Origin: Humimonas sp964465015
GTDB lineage: Bacteria; Gemmatimonadota; Gemmatimonadetes; Palauibacterales; Palauibacteraceae
Assembly (NCBI GenBank): GCA_964465015.1
Contig: CAYXHP010000078.1
Span: forward strand, 1-42,828
Direction: 5' to 3'
DNA: 42,828 bases
Within the stretch, counting starts at the first letter, position 1; each line of letters opens with the position of its first letter. This document shows positions 34,310 through 42,828 of the stretch, piece after piece. The translations under genes and the position numbers were made by a program. Under the pieces are notes generated by a model. That model saw only the letters and a list, made by a program, of their open reading frames with translations, did no database searches and was not told the origin of the DNA.

Positions 34310-36073
34310 TCATCCTCCGCCGCCGATCCTGGCCAGGTCCCGGAGGAGCGCGTCCGGTCCGGGTTCCCGGCCCAGGAAATCCCGGGTGACCTGCGCCGCC
34401 GGGCGCGAGTGGCCGAAGCGGTAGAGCCCTTCCCGCATCCGGCCGTACCACGCCGTGTCGCCGCGGGCGAAGCCCCCGTACCGGCGCTGAATCGTGGTCC
34501 GGAGGTCGGCGACCAGGAAGGCCCCGAGCCCGTAGGTCAGCATGTAGCCCGGCGAGTCGACCAGCTGTCCGCGCATGGCCCACCAGGACAGCTTCGGGTG
34601 CGGACGGATGCCCAGGTAGTCCCGGGTGATCTCGCTCCAAACCTCGTTCGGCGGCGGCGCCCCCGACCGGTGGACGCGGATCTCGAACAGGGACCACGCC
34701 ATGTCCAGCATGATGGCGCCGTACTTCGAGCGCAGCGAGGCCGCCAGCGGCACCGAGTCCCCCAGCCACCTCGCCTGCCACTCCGGCTCGTAGGCCTCGA
34801 GCGCCGCCAGGTCCGCGATCGCCTCGGTGAACAGGTCGCTGTCCGGCCACCCGTCGAAGGCCGGCCGCGTGCGAATGGCGGCGATCGCGATCGCGTGCCC
34901 GGTCTCGTGCAGGAGCTCCTCCAGGTTCGCGAAGCCGCCCAACCGATACGAGGCGAACACCCATGGCTCGGCCCTCGTCCACCGGCCATCCCGAGAGATC
35001 GGCCGCGCTCCGAAGGTGGTGTAGGCCACCGGGTACTTCCCGGGCCGGGGGAGGACGTCATAGTGAACGCCCAGGGCATCGGGATCCGCGCCGAGCGCCC
35101 GGTAATAGCGCTTCACGAGGACGAGGAGGGAGTCGCGAGGGATGCGCGCCCCGAGGACCCGACCCGCCGCGCCGGTCTCGAAGTAGTAGTCCCACGGCTC
35201 GACCAGCGTGTCGGGGAGCGCCCGGCGCCACGCCTCCAGCGCACGGACCAGCCACGCCTCCGCTGCCCGCTCGTCGATCCCGAAGGAGGAGGCGATCGCC
35301 TGCATGGGCGTCGGCCTGTCGCCCCACCGGGCCCTCCGGAGCGCGAGCATCCGCCGGTAGGGGCTGCCGGGTCCGCCGTCGCCGTCCACCGACCGCCACA
35401 CCGGTCCGAGCGCCCGGAAGAGCCCTTTCCGCCGCGCCCGGTCGGGCGTCGAGCCGAGGAGGGAGAAGATGGAGAGACGGTCCAGCGTGTCGCCGTCGAC
35501 GAGGATCCGCCCGGCCGCCGCGCCGTAGCAGGCCATGACGCGGGCGGTGAGCGAGTCGAGGCCGTCCGGACCGGAGGCGACCACGGCCGGGTCGTACGAG
35601 CAGTCGGGCGCCGCGGGGGTCGGTCCCACGCCGCTCGCCGCCGCCCCGCCCTCGTCGAGGAGGAGCGACTCGCGCGTCACGGTGTCCATGCGGGCCAGCG
35701 CCGTCCGGTCCTCCTCGCCGAGCCCCACCGTGTCGACGCCGGCCAGCGCCGCCACGAGCAGCGGCCGCACGCGCGCGTAGGCTGCCACCAGGGAGTCGAG
35801 CGGGACCCCGTGGATGCTGCGCCGGGCCACCCGGGCGCGGGTCACGTCGATCTGGTCGGACAGGTAGCGAGCCGAGTCGAACAACGCCTCGACGGACTCC
35901 ACCGTCGGGCGGGCGGCCCGGGCGGCGGCGCCCGGACCGGCGCAGGCCGGGATCGCGACGGCGGCCGCGACGAGGACGCCCGCACCCATCACCGACGGGA
36001 TGCGCGTCAGGAGAGTCGGCGCGCCCGCGAGCGCCCTGGGCCGTGAACCACCGGGCACCGAGTTAGCGGCCAC
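34310..36073 (-). CDS. Exported ACE-like (M2/M3 type) zinc metallopeptidase
   Basis: A helical metallopeptidase of about 587 residues. ELLHETGHAIAI supplies His389, Glu390 and His393; the third ligand fits Glu417 in DLFTEAIADLAALEAYEPEW, 24 residues after the second His, the spacing known for angiotensin-converting enzyme. A later conserved segment SWWAMRGQLVDSPGYMLTYG fits the substrate-binding end. The N-terminus has a hydrophobic core ending in AVAIPACAG (lipobox-like). The start is uncertain: an ATG at 35989 would leave no positive charge before the core, so a GTG at 36073 overlapping the upstream gene is preferred. It should trim peptides outside the cytoplasm. Confidence 0.82.
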   Translation of the reverse strand: MAANSVPGGSRPRALAGAPTLLTRIPSVMGAGVLVAAAVAIPACAGPGAAARAARPTVESVEALFDSARYLSDQIDVTRARVARRSIHGVPLDSLVAAYARVRPLLVAALAGVDTVGLGEEDRTALARMDTVTRESLLLDEGGAAASGVGPTPAAPDCSYDPAVVASGPDGLDSLTARVMACYGAAAGRILVDGDTLDRLSIFSLLGSTPDRARRKGLFRALGPVWRSVDGDGGPGSPYRRMLALRRARWGDRPTPMQAIASSFGIDERAAEAWLVRALEAWRRALPDTLVEPWDYYFETGAAGRVLGARIPRDSLLVLVKRYYRALGADPDALGVHYDVLPRPGKYPVAYTTFGARPISRDGRWTRAEPWVFASYRLGGFANLEELLHETGHAIAIAAIRTRPAFDGWPDSDLFTEAIADLAALEAYEPEWQARWLGDSVPLAASLRSKYGAIMLDMAWSLFEIRVHRSGAPPPNEVWSEITRDYLGIRPHPKLSWWAMRGQLVDSPGYMLTYGLGAFLVADLRTTIQRRYGGFARGDTAWYGRMREGLYRFGHSRPAAQVTRDFLGREPGPDALLRDLARIGGGG

Positions 36074-39000
36074 CCCCCGCGCCGGCCGCCCCGGAGGGCC
36101 CATCGGCACCGGCCGCTCCGCCGCCGACCGCCGGTCGACCCGCCGACCGCAGCCGGTCGTTGAGCGCCGGGATCACTGTGCCCACCAGAGACCGCAGACT
36201 GTCCTGCGCGGCCGACAGCCCCGTCTTCAGCACCTGGTGGACCTCCTCGTCGGGCGCCGTCGGCGGGAAGTCGGAGCTGACGTCGAGCTCGGTCATGAGG
36301 TGGATGTATCGGCCATAGAGCTTCATGGGCGTCTGGAACTCCTCCACCCCGCCGGGACGGTGGACGTCCATGAACATCTCCTCGACGTCCGTCGCCTTCG
36401 CGAGCACCCGGGCCACGCTGTCTGCGAGCGCCCCTCCCGAATCCTCGTCCACCAGCGAGCGTCGCAAGTCGTCCAGCTGCCGGCGGATCCACTCCAGCCG
36501 GTTCACGGCATCCACGACCTGGTTCGTCTCCGCCAGGAGCTGCCGGCTGAGCGCCACCTGGGCCTGGATGTCCGCCAGGCTCCCCCTGGAGTGCGGGTCC
36601 TTGAGGACGGTGAGCGGGCGGGTCACCTGCTTGCCGGCGGCGGTGATGCGGACCGTATAGGTCCCGGGCACGACCTCGGGGCCGCGCTGGAACTCTCCAC
36701 CCCACTGCTGCGACGGGAGGCCCTCGTTGGGCACCTGGCGCCACGGCGCGTTGGGCGGCGGCATCCACAGGCGGACGGTCTTCCGGTTCGGGTAACGGAG
36801 GTCCCACCAGACGCGGTTGAGCCCCGGGGTGCCGGTGCCCTCCAGGCGCCGCACCGTGTTCCCGCTCGAGTCCAGGATCTCGATGGACACGGGGCTCCCC
36901 GCCGCCGCGCCCAGCCAGTAGTCGATCGGCACGCCCGCCTTCGGGTTCTCGGCGTGCATGTGCGTCTGGAGCTCGCCCGACAGCCGCCCCTGGACGGCCT
37001 TGAACCGATAGGTGTCCCGCGGCCGGAACAGGTGCAGACCCGAGGCGAGGGCGCTGTCGGCCATTCGCTCCAGCGGGCTGATGTCGTCCAGGATCCAGAT
37101 CCCGCGGCCGTACGTCGCCAGCACGAGGTCGTGGAACTCGGGCTGGATGGCCAGCCAGTAGGCCGGGGCGTGCGGCAGGTCGGCCTGCAGGCTCCGCCAG
37201 TGGATCCCATCGTCGAGCGAGAAGTACACGCCATTCTCGGTGCCGGCGAACAACAGACCCTTCCGCACCGGGTCCTCGGCCACCATGTGGACGTTCCCCA
37301 CCGGCCCGTGCGGGAGGCTCCCGGAGATCGACTTCCAGCTCTTGCCGTAGTCGGTCGTCTCGTAGATGTACGGGGCGAAGTCGCCCTGCATGTGGTCATC
37401 CACCGACACGTAGGCCGTGCCGGCGTCGAAGTGCGAAGGCTCGATGTTCGAGATCCACGCCCACTGCGGGATCCCCTTGATGTTGCCCGTGACGTCGGTC
37501 CAGCTCTCCCCGCCGTCGCGGCTCACGTGCACGAGCCCGTCGTTGGAGCCCGCCCACAGGACGCCCTGTTTCACCGGAGACTCGGCCAGGGCGAACAGGC
37601 TCGCCCCCGAGAACGTCATGATGTCATCGGTGGTGAGCCCGGTGGAGTTCGATTCGTGGCTCTTCACGTCGCGGGTGAGGTCGGGGCTGATCACCTTCCA
37701 GCTCTGACCGCCGTCCGTGGTGACGTGGACCCGCTGGCTCCCGACGTAGACCTTGCCGTGCTGGAAGGGGGAGAGCGCGATCGGGAAGACCCAGTAGTAG
37801 CGTTCCTTCACGTTCTTGGGCTCCCACCCAATGGCCGACATGGGCCACGGGTCCACCTGGCGGATCTGCCGGTTGTCGAGGTCGACGAACTGCAGCTGGC
37901 CGTTGTAGCACCCGCCCCAGACGCGGTCCTCGGCCGTGTCGGGGACCGAGAAGCCCGACTCGCATCCCGGACCGATGATCCAGTCTCCCTCGTTGGGCCC
38001 CGGCTCTCCGGTCCGGGTTCGACTCGGACCCATGTAAGCCGGCGCATCCTGCCGGTTTCCGTAGACCCAGTACGGCCGCCGGTCGTCCACCGCCACGTGG
38101 TACATCTGGGCCAGCGGCAGCTTGGGTCGGCTCCAGCTCTTGCCGCCATCCGGCGAGATCAGCACGCCGTGGTCGTAGGCCACCAGGATGCGGTCGGCGT
38201 TCGTCGGGTCGATCCACATGTCGTGGTTGTCGTCGGAGGCGGTCGGGCGGTTCACCTGCACCGTCTTCCCGCCGTCCTCCGACATCGCGAAGTTGGTCGA
38301 GAGGAAGTAGAGGCGGTCCGGATCATCGGGTGCGACTCGGAACCGCGTGTAGTAGGGAGCGCGCTGTACGGTCCCGTGGCTGTGGGTCACCAGGGACCAG
38401 GTCGCCCCGCCGTCGTCGGAGCGGTACAGGCCGGGGTCGCCCGCACCCTCCATGAGCGTGTACACGCGCTCCGGGTCGCTGCGGGCGATGTCGACCGAGG
38501 TCTTGCCCACCGAGTCCGTGGGGAGGCCTCCCCCGACCCGGCTCCAGTGGGCGCCGCCGTCGTGGGTGACGTACAGTCCGCTCCCCGGGCCCCCGCTGTG
38601 CAGGTCCCAGTTGGTGATCATGACGTGCCACATCCCGGCGAACACGGTTTCGGGGTCGGCCGGGTCCATGGCCAGGTCGGAGCAGCCGGTCTCTTCGTTC
38701 ACGAACAGGGAGCGGGTCCACGTCTTCCCGCCGTCGGCGGTCGTGTAGACGCCGCGCTCCTGTTGGTGGTTGTGGGCGTCCCCCAGCGCGCACACCCACA
38801 CCACGTCCGGGTCGTTCGGATCGACCACGATGCGCGCGATGCGACCGGTCTTCTCGAGTCCCACGTGGGTCCAGCTGTCCCCCCGGTCGGTCGACTTCCA
38901 CACCCCGTCGCCCATCGAGGTGTAGCCGCGGATGTACCAGGTCTCTCCCGTACCGGCCCACACCTCGTTGGGCGCCGAGGGCGCCACTGCCAGAGCGCCG

Positions 39001-39326
39001 ATGGAGGACACCGGTTCGCGGTCGAACACCGGCTTCCAGGTGATGCCCCCGTTCAGGGTCCGCCACACCCCACCGCTCGCCGCCCCCGCGTAGATGACCA
39101 TCGGATCGCCGGCGACCCCGGTGATCGCGGTGGTCCGTCCGCCCGTTGGTCCGATGAAGCGCCAGTGGAGCGCCCGCGTGAAGGCGGAGTCCGAAGGACC
39201 GGCCTGCGCGGGCAGCGCGGCGGGAGCCGCCAGCCCGAGGAGAGCCAGCCCCGCGAGCGCGGAGAGCCCGGCGCGCGCGAGGGTGCGGTGCATTCCAGTT
39301 CGGGAGCCGCCGGATCGAATGCGCAT
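36063..39326 (-). CDS. Large secreted BNR/sortilin-like beta-propeller protein
   Basis: A 1087-residue exported protein. The signal peptide core is GLSALAGLALLGLAAPAALP, cut near AQA. About residues 55-700 consist of BNR/VPS10-type repeats with many Asp-box-like motifs (TLNGGITWKPV, STDRGDSWTHV, TADGGKTWTRS, SDDGGATWSLV, TTDGGQSWKVI, SRDGGESWTDV), forming one or two beta-propellers. A beta-sandwich-like region (VPGTYTVRITAAGKQ) and a helical C-terminus ending in a Gly-rich tail follow. Such proteins are often annotated as glycosyl hydrolase or sialidase, but no catalytic sialidase set is evident; a binding or scaffold role is equally likely. AGGAGG lies nine bases before the ATG at 39326. Its stop overlaps the likely start of the ACE-like peptidase. 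Confidence 0.87.
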   Translation of the reverse strand: MRIRSGGSRTGMHRTLARAGLSALAGLALLGLAAPAALPAQAGPSDSAFTRALHWRFIGPTGGRTTAITGVAGDPMVIYAGAASGGVWRTLNGGITWKPVFDREPVSSIGALAVAPSAPNEVWAGTGETWYIRGYTSMGDGVWKSTDRGDSWTHVGLEKTGRIARIVVDPNDPDVVWVCALGDAHNHQQERGVYTTADGGKTWTRSLFVNEETGCSDLAMDPADPETVFAGMWHVMITNWDLHSGGPGSGLYVTHDGGAHWSRVGGGLPTDSVGKTSVDIARSDPERVYTLMEGAGDPGLYRSDDGGATWSLVTHSHGTVQRAPYYTRFRVAPDDPDRLYFLSTNFAMSEDGGKTVQVNRPTASDDNHDMWIDPTNADRILVAYDHGVLISPDGGKSWSRPKLPLAQMYHVAVDDRRPYWVYGNRQDAPAYMGPSRTRTGEPGPNEGDWIIGPGCESGFSVPDTAEDRVWGGCYNGQLQFVDLDNRQIRQVDPWPMSAIGWEPKNVKERYYWVFPIALSPFQHGKVYVGSQRVHVTTDGGQSWKVISPDLTRDVKSHESNSTGLTTDDIMTFSGASLFALAESPVKQGVLWAGSNDGLVHVSRDGGESWTDVTGNIKGIPQWAWISNIEPSHFDAGTAYVSVDDHMQGDFAPYIYETTDYGKSWKSISGSLPHGPVGNVHMVAEDPVRKGLLFAGTENGVYFSLDDGIHWRSLQADLPHAPAYWLAIQPEFHDLVLATYGRGIWILDDISPLERMADSALASGLHLFRPRDTYRFKAVQGRLSGELQTHMHAENPKAGVPIDYWLGAAAGSPVSIEILDSSGNTVRRLEGTGTPGLNRVWWDLRYPNRKTVRLWMPPPNAPWRQVPNEGLPSQQWGGEFQRGPEVVPGTYTVRITAAGKQVTRPLTVLKDPHSRGSLADIQAQVALSRQLLAETNQVVDAVNRLEWIRRQLDDLRRSLVDEDSGGALADSVARVLAKATDVEEMFMDVHRPGGVEEFQTPMKLYGRYIHLMTELDVSSDFPPTAPDEEVHQVLKTGLSAAQDSLRSLVGTVIPALNDRLRSAGRPAVGGGAAGADGPSGAAGAGGGR

Positions 39327-39504
39327 CTCGAGTAGCCTCCTGGTCGAACGGCGCGGTTCACGGGTGTGCGACCCCCGTGAGATGCGGCCCCAAGGACCCC
39401 TCCGCAATCGGGCGCGGGCGGCGTCTCGCCTGCCGGCGTGCCTGAGCCGCCCGGGCCGTCGGGGTTCCGCCGGCCCACCAGTGGACCGGCCGGCCTCCAC
39501 CCCC

Positions 39505-39510
39505 TAGCCT
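39505..39510 (+). promoter_or_regulatory. Candidate -10 element for leaderless response regulator mRNA
   Basis: TAGCCT fits a TAnnnT -10 hexamer and is followed by exactly six bases before the ATG at 39517. There is no Shine-Dalgarno sequence upstream of that ATG, so transcription may start at or next to the start codon. Confidence 0.3.
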
Positions 39511-39516
39511 TCTGCC

Positions 39517-40224
39517 ATGCGCATCCTGCTCGTCGAGGACGACCGGCAGCTCCGCACTTCGGTGGCGCGGGGGCTCCGCGAGGCCGGCCACGAGGTGGCC
39601 GAGGCCGCCGATGGCGACCGGGCACTGGAGATGGCGCGCGCGACCGTCTGGGACTGCATCGTCCTCGACCTCCTCCTGCCCGGTCGTGACGGACGCGACG
39701 TGTGCCGCGCCCTGCGCTCGGAGGGGAATTGGGTGCCGATCCTCGTCCTCACGGCGCTCGACTCGGTCGAGGACCGCATCGAGGGGCTCGACGCCGGGGC
39801 GGACGATTACCTGCCCAAGCCGTTCGACTTCGGCGAGCTCCTGGCCAGGCTGCGTGCCCTCACGCGCCGCCGCGGAGAGGAGACGGAGCCGGGATCCGCG
39901 CTTCGGGTCAGTGACCTGGTCATCGATCGGGAGCGCCGGAGCGTGCGCCGCGGCGAGCGGGACATCGATCTCACCGCCCGCGAGTTCGACTTCCTGGTCC
40001 ACCTGGCGCGCGACCCCGGCCGCGTCGTCACCCGGGACGAGCTCATGGCGAACGTGTGGGGAGACAGCCGGGCCCACTCCAACGTGATCGATGTGTACGC
40101 CAGCCGGGTCCGGCACAAGATCGACGGCGAGGGCGAGGCGCCGCTCCTGGTCACTCACCACGGCATCGGCTACGCGCTGCAGGCCGGATCGCCGAGCCCT
40201 CCCGCTGCCGACGATTCCCGCTGA
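39517..40224 (+). CDS. OmpR/PhoB-family response regulator
   Basis: A 235-residue two-domain regulator. The receiver domain has acidic residues 8-9 (LVEDDRQ), the phosphoacceptor Asp51 in IVLDLLLPGRDG, a Thr in LVLTALDS and the conserved Lys in YLPKPFDFGELLARL. The C-terminal winged helix has LTAREFDFLVHLARDPGRVV and SNVIDVYASRVRHKID, typical of OmpR/PhoB DNA-binding domains. It binds DNA as a dimer after phosphorylation by the kinase four bases downstream. No ribosome site precedes the ATG. Target genes are not evident; it is divergent from the BNR protein gene across 190 bases, which is a possible target region. Confidence 0.95.
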   Translation: MRILLVEDDRQLRTSVARGLREAGHEVAEAADGDRALEMARATVWDCIVLDLLLPGRDGRDVCRALRSEGNWVPILVLTALDSVEDRIEGLDAGADDYLPKPFDFGELLARLRALTRRRGEETEPGSALRVSDLVIDRERRSVRRGERDIDLTAREFDFLVHLARDPGRVVTRDELMANVWGDSRAHSNVIDVYASRVRHKIDGEGEAPLLVTHHGIGYALQAGSPSPPAADDSR

Positions 40225-40228
40225 TCTC

Positions 40229-41713
40229 GTGCGTCTCCTTCCCGGCTCGGTCCGCACCCGGCTCACGCTGTGGTACACGGCGGCTCTCGCTCTGCCGCTA
40301 GCCGCGTTCGCGGTCGCCTCCTACCTGATCTTCGCTCACGAGGTTCGGGCCCGGACCGACGCCTTCGTCGGGGATGCGCTCACCGTGTTCGCGCGCGAGC
40401 TGGGCGCGGAGCGACGCGCTGGACCGGCGCTCGACGTCGTCGTGCGACGCACGCTGGACGAGGTGCGGTTCCGGGAGGTCGACATCGCCGTCGCGGATGC
40501 GGCGGGTACCGAGATCGGTCGCAGCCCGCGGGCGGGGAGCGCCGCCCCGACCTCCGATACGGTCGCGGCCCCCGACCCGGCCCGGCTCGCCGCCCGCCTG
40601 GGTCCGGTCCCGACCGTCGGGGAGCGACTCGGGACGGTGCGCGAGGGCGGCCGGTCCTACCGGGTGCTGGTCCGGACCTCGTCCGAGGCCGGTCGGACGC
40701 TCCTGCTGGTCGGCGTCCATCCCCTGGCCGATGTGGAGTCGATGCTGCGCCGCATCAGGCGGCTCTTCCTCGTGGCCATCCCGCTCATCATCGCCTGCGC
40801 GGCGGCGGGCGGCTTCTTCCTGGCTCGCCGGAGCTTCCGGCCCGTCTCCGCCATGGCCGCGCGCGCCGCCGAGCTCGGGGCGAGCACCCTGCACGGCCGC
40901 CTGCCGATCGTGGCCGACGACGAGCTGGGCGAGCTGGCCCGGGTGCTGAACGACCTCCTGGACCGGCTGGAGCTGTCCTTCGAGCAGCAGCGGCGCTTCA
41001 TGACCGACGCCTCCCACGAGCTCCGCACCCCGACCGCCATCGTGCGCACCGAGGCCGACGTCACGCTCTCCCGGGAGAATCGGTCCGAGGAGGACTACCG
41101 GTCCTCCATGCACATCGTGCAGGGCGCCTCGCGTCGGCTCACGCGCATCGTCGAGGACATCTTCCTCCTGGCCCGCGCGGATGCCGGTCACCTGGTCATG
41201 AACGCCCGGCCGGTGGACCTGCGAGCGCTGGTCCGCGAGACCGTGAGGAGCGTGAAGCCGATCGCCGACGATCGCGGCGTGCGCGTGGAGCTCCGGGCCG
41301 CGGCGGACGCACCCATGCAGGGTGACGCCGACCTCCTGGACCGACTCATCCTCAACTTGCTCGACAACGCCATCAGGCACTCTCCCGCCGGTTCGGCCGT
41401 GGAGGTGTCGCTGGCCACTCGACCGGAAGAAGCCGAGCTCTCCGTCGTGGACCACGGGCCCGGGATCCCGGACGAGGCCCGCGAGCACGTGTTCGAGCGC
41501 TTCTTCCGGCTGGACGCCTCCCGGGCCCGCGACGAGAGCACGCTCACGAGCGGAGCCGGGCTCGGCCTGTCGATTTGCCGCCGCATCGCCGAGCTGCACG
41601 GGGGGCGGGTGGTGCTGGCGGAGTCGAGCCCTGGGCGTACGGAGTTCCGGGTGACGCTGCCTCTCCGTGCGGGAGCGGCGACCACCCACCCGGAAGCGGA
41701 TCGAGCCGGATGA
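40229..41713 (+). CDS. Sensor histidine kinase, two-component system
   Basis: The 494-residue membrane kinase starts at a GTG four bases after the regulator stop. The first helix is LTLWYTAALALPLAAFAVAS, a periplasmic domain of about 140 residues follows, and the second helix is LFLVAIPLIIACAAAGGFFL. A HAMP segment (ARRSFRPVSAMAARAAELGA) leads to the HisKA domain with His263 in DASHELRTPTA. The ATPase part has the N box NLLDNAIRHSP and the G boxes VDHGPGIP and SGAGLGLSICRRIA. It should phosphorylate the adjacent regulator. The signal is unknown. Its stop overlaps the start of the NADH dehydrogenase gene (ATGA). Confidence 0.95.
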   Translation: MRLLPGSVRTRLTLWYTAALALPLAAFAVASYLIFAHEVRARTDAFVGDALTVFARELGAERRAGPALDVVVRRTLDEVRFREVDIAVADAAGTEIGRSPRAGSAAPTSDTVAAPDPARLAARLGPVPTVGERLGTVREGGRSYRVLVRTSSEAGRTLLLVGVHPLADVESMLRRIRRLFLVAIPLIIACAAAGGFFLARRSFRPVSAMAARAAELGASTLHGRLPIVADDELGELARVLNDLLDRLELSFEQQRRFMTDASHELRTPTAIVRTEADVTLSRENRSEEDYRSSMHIVQGASRRLTRIVEDIFLLARADAGHLVMNARPVDLRALVRETVRSVKPIADDRGVRVELRAAADAPMQGDADLLDRLILNLLDNAIRHSPAGSAVEVSLATRPEEAELSVVDHGPGIPDEAREHVFERFFRLDASRARDESTLTSGAGLGLSICRRIAELHGGRVVLAESSPGRTEFRVTLPLRAGAATTHPEADRAG

Positions 41714-42828
41714 GGGAACGGGAGGCAGAGGAGGCGGGACGCCGGCTCCGGGTGGTCATCGTCGGCGCCGGGTTCGGAGGCCTGGCGTGCGCGCGGGCGC
41801 TGGACGGGAAGCCGATCGACGTCCTCCTCGTCGACCGCGAGAACTTCCACCTGTTCACCCCACTCCTCTACCAGGTGGCCACCGCGCTCCTCAATCCCTC
41901 CGACATCGCCTTCCCCCTCCGGCGCGTCTTTCGGCGCTCCCGGAACGTGCGGGTGCGCCAGGGCGATGTCGTGGGGATCGAGTTCGAGTCGAAGATCGTG
42001 CACCTGGGCGATGGGGCGGCCCTCCCCTACGACCGCCTGGTGCTCGCCACGGGCAGCGCCAACGCCTACTTCGGCAACCCCGGCTTCGCGGGCCACACCA
42101 TCGGCATGAAGCGGCTCGGGGACGCTATGCGCCTCCGGAACCACGTCCTCTCCTGCCTGGAGATGGCGACGCGGAGCCCCGAGCCCGAACAGCGGCGGAG
42201 CTGGCTCACCTTCGTGATCGCCGGAGGCGGACCCACGGGCGTCGAGTACGCCGGCGCCCTGGGCGAGCTCCTCCGCCTCGTGATCGGCCGCGATTTCCCC
42301 GAGCTCACGCTCGACGCGACGCGCATCGTCCTCGTGGAGGGGAGGGACCGCCTCCTGGGCCAGTTCGACGCCCGGCTGGGCGCGTACGCGAGAAGGGTCC
42401 TCGAGCGCCGCGGCGTGGAGGTGCGCGTGTCGACGCTGGTGGTGTCGGCCGACGAGCGCTCGGTTCAACTCTCCGACGGGGAGCTGATCGCGTGCCGGAC
42501 GGTGGTGTGGTCGGCCGGCGTCCGCTCCTCCGACCCGCTGAGCGAGGACGCGGCCGACCGGGCCCCCGGCGGACGGCTGGTCGTGGATGCCCGGCTCCGG
42601 GTGCCGGGCGCGGACGGGGTGTTCGCCATCGGCGACGCCGCGGCGGCCCCCGAGCGCCTGGGCGGCGAGGTCCTCCCCATGCTGTCGCCTCCCGCCATGC
42701 AGGAGGGCCGCTACGTGGCCCGGCTCATCGCCCGGGAGGCCCGGGGCCACCAGCGTCCCGGTGAGTCACCGCCGTTCCGCTACGTCGACAAGGGCATCAT
42801 GGCCACCATCGGCCGGAGCTCGGCCGTG
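41710..42828 (+). CDS. ndh: Type II NADH dehydrogenase (NDH-2), 3' partial
   Basis: 373 residues are present and the frame runs off the window end. The FAD motif VVIVGAGFGGLACARAL lies near residues 15-31, followed by FHLFTPLLYQVATALL, typical of NDH-2. The NADH-binding motif is FVIAGGGPTGVEYAGALGEL; then come FAIGDAA, the second FAD site, and SPPAMQEGRYVARLIA, the quinone-side motif. The last residues DKGIMATIGRSSAV match the usual NDH-2 position before the C-terminal membrane helices, which lie outside. It passes electrons from NADH to quinone without pumping protons. The ATG overlaps the kinase stop by four bases, so it is cotranscribed with the two-component system. Confidence 0.92.
   Translation, partial: MREREAEEAGRRLRVVIVGAGFGGLACARALDGKPIDVLLVDRENFHLFTPLLYQVATALLNPSDIAFPLRRVFRRSRNVRVRQGDVVGIEFESKIVHLGDGAALPYDRLVLATGSANAYFGNPGFAGHTIGMKRLGDAMRLRNHVLSCLEMATRSPEPEQRRSWLTFVIAGGGPTGVEYAGALGELLRLVIGRDFPELTLDATRIVLVEGRDRLLGQFDARLGAYARRVLERRGVEVRVSTLVVSADERSVQLSDGELIACRTVVWSAGVRSSDPLSEDAADRAPGGRLVVDARLRVPGADGVFAIGDAAAAPERLGGEVLPMLSPPAMQEGRYVARLIAREARGHQRPGESPPFRYVDKGIMATIGRSSAV

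Noticed and set aside
36063..39326. Sialidase or photosynthesis-type propeller enzyme.
   Set aside because: Many Asp-box-like repeats occur but no Arg triad or catalytic Tyr/Glu set can be identified, so only a propeller fold is claimed.
1..42828. CRISPR arrays, insertion sequences, prophage or integrative element.
   Set aside because: No regularly spaced repeats, transposase, integrase, phage structural genes or flanking att-like repeats are seen.

Overview
The window is about 43 kb of very GC-rich bacterial chromosome (roughly 70 percent by eye, third codon positions almost always G or C). It is densely coding and shows no integrase, transposase, CRISPR array, rRNA or tRNA gene. Exported hydrolases and peptidases, lipoproteins opening with GGS-type linkers, a large sortilin-like beta-propeller protein and a Big_2/metallopeptidase lipoprotein together suggest a Gram-negative soil heterotroph, most likely Gemmatimonadota or a neighbouring phylum. 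That placement is an inference from gene style; no marker gene is present.

Layout. (1) 3-1256: 3' part of a CocE/NonD-type hydrolase. (2) 1391-12264: a divergent amino-acid catabolic locus. The minus arm runs enoyl-CoA hydratase, fused ADP-forming acyl-CoA synthetase, lysine-6-dehydrogenase-like enzyme, exported DmpA-type aminopeptidase, APC amino-acid permease. The plus arm runs a semialdehyde dehydrogenase, a class III aminotransferase with a four-cysteine insert, and an unknown protein. Together they look like a route for importing and degrading lysine or a similar omega-amino acid. (3) 12365-15904: DinB-like protein, a probable outer-membrane barrel, two small membrane proteins and a KirBac-type potassium channel, all minus. 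(4) 16108-19062: DUF2203 protein, a secreted endonuclease/exonuclease/phosphatase-fold lipoprotein and, convergent to them, a serine beta-lactamase-like hydrolase. (5) 19330-19634: remnant of a lipoprotein gene that appears frameshifted.

(6) 19631-23656: a metal-dependent cyclase/hydrolase and a ThDP-dependent decarboxylase-like enzyme in one operon, divergent from a double-SIS sugar isomerase. (7) 23755-29163: CPA1 antiporter, a self-processing penicillin-acylase-family enzyme, and a MATE exporter. (8) 29297-39326: a minus-strand block of a small lipoprotein, a gluzincin lipoprotein with Ig-like domains, a HerA/DUF853 ATPase, an ACE-like metallopeptidase and a 1087-residue BNR/sortilin-like protein. 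(9) 39517-42828: an OmpR-type regulator, its histidine kinase and a type II NADH dehydrogenase cut by the window end, with overlapping or near-touching ends.

The recurring theme is peptide and amide hydrolysis outside the cytoplasm, followed by amino-acid uptake and oxidation. The most unusual local structures are a 24-bp in-frame tandem duplication that includes the stop codon of the lysine-dehydrogenase-like gene, AT-rich codon patches inside two hydrolase genes, a likely one-base frameshift in a lipoprotein, and long GC-rich hairpins without T tracts at convergent gene ends. Start codons were chosen from Shine-Dalgarno spacing and family length. All family calls come from motifs and remembered family patterns, not from a database search.
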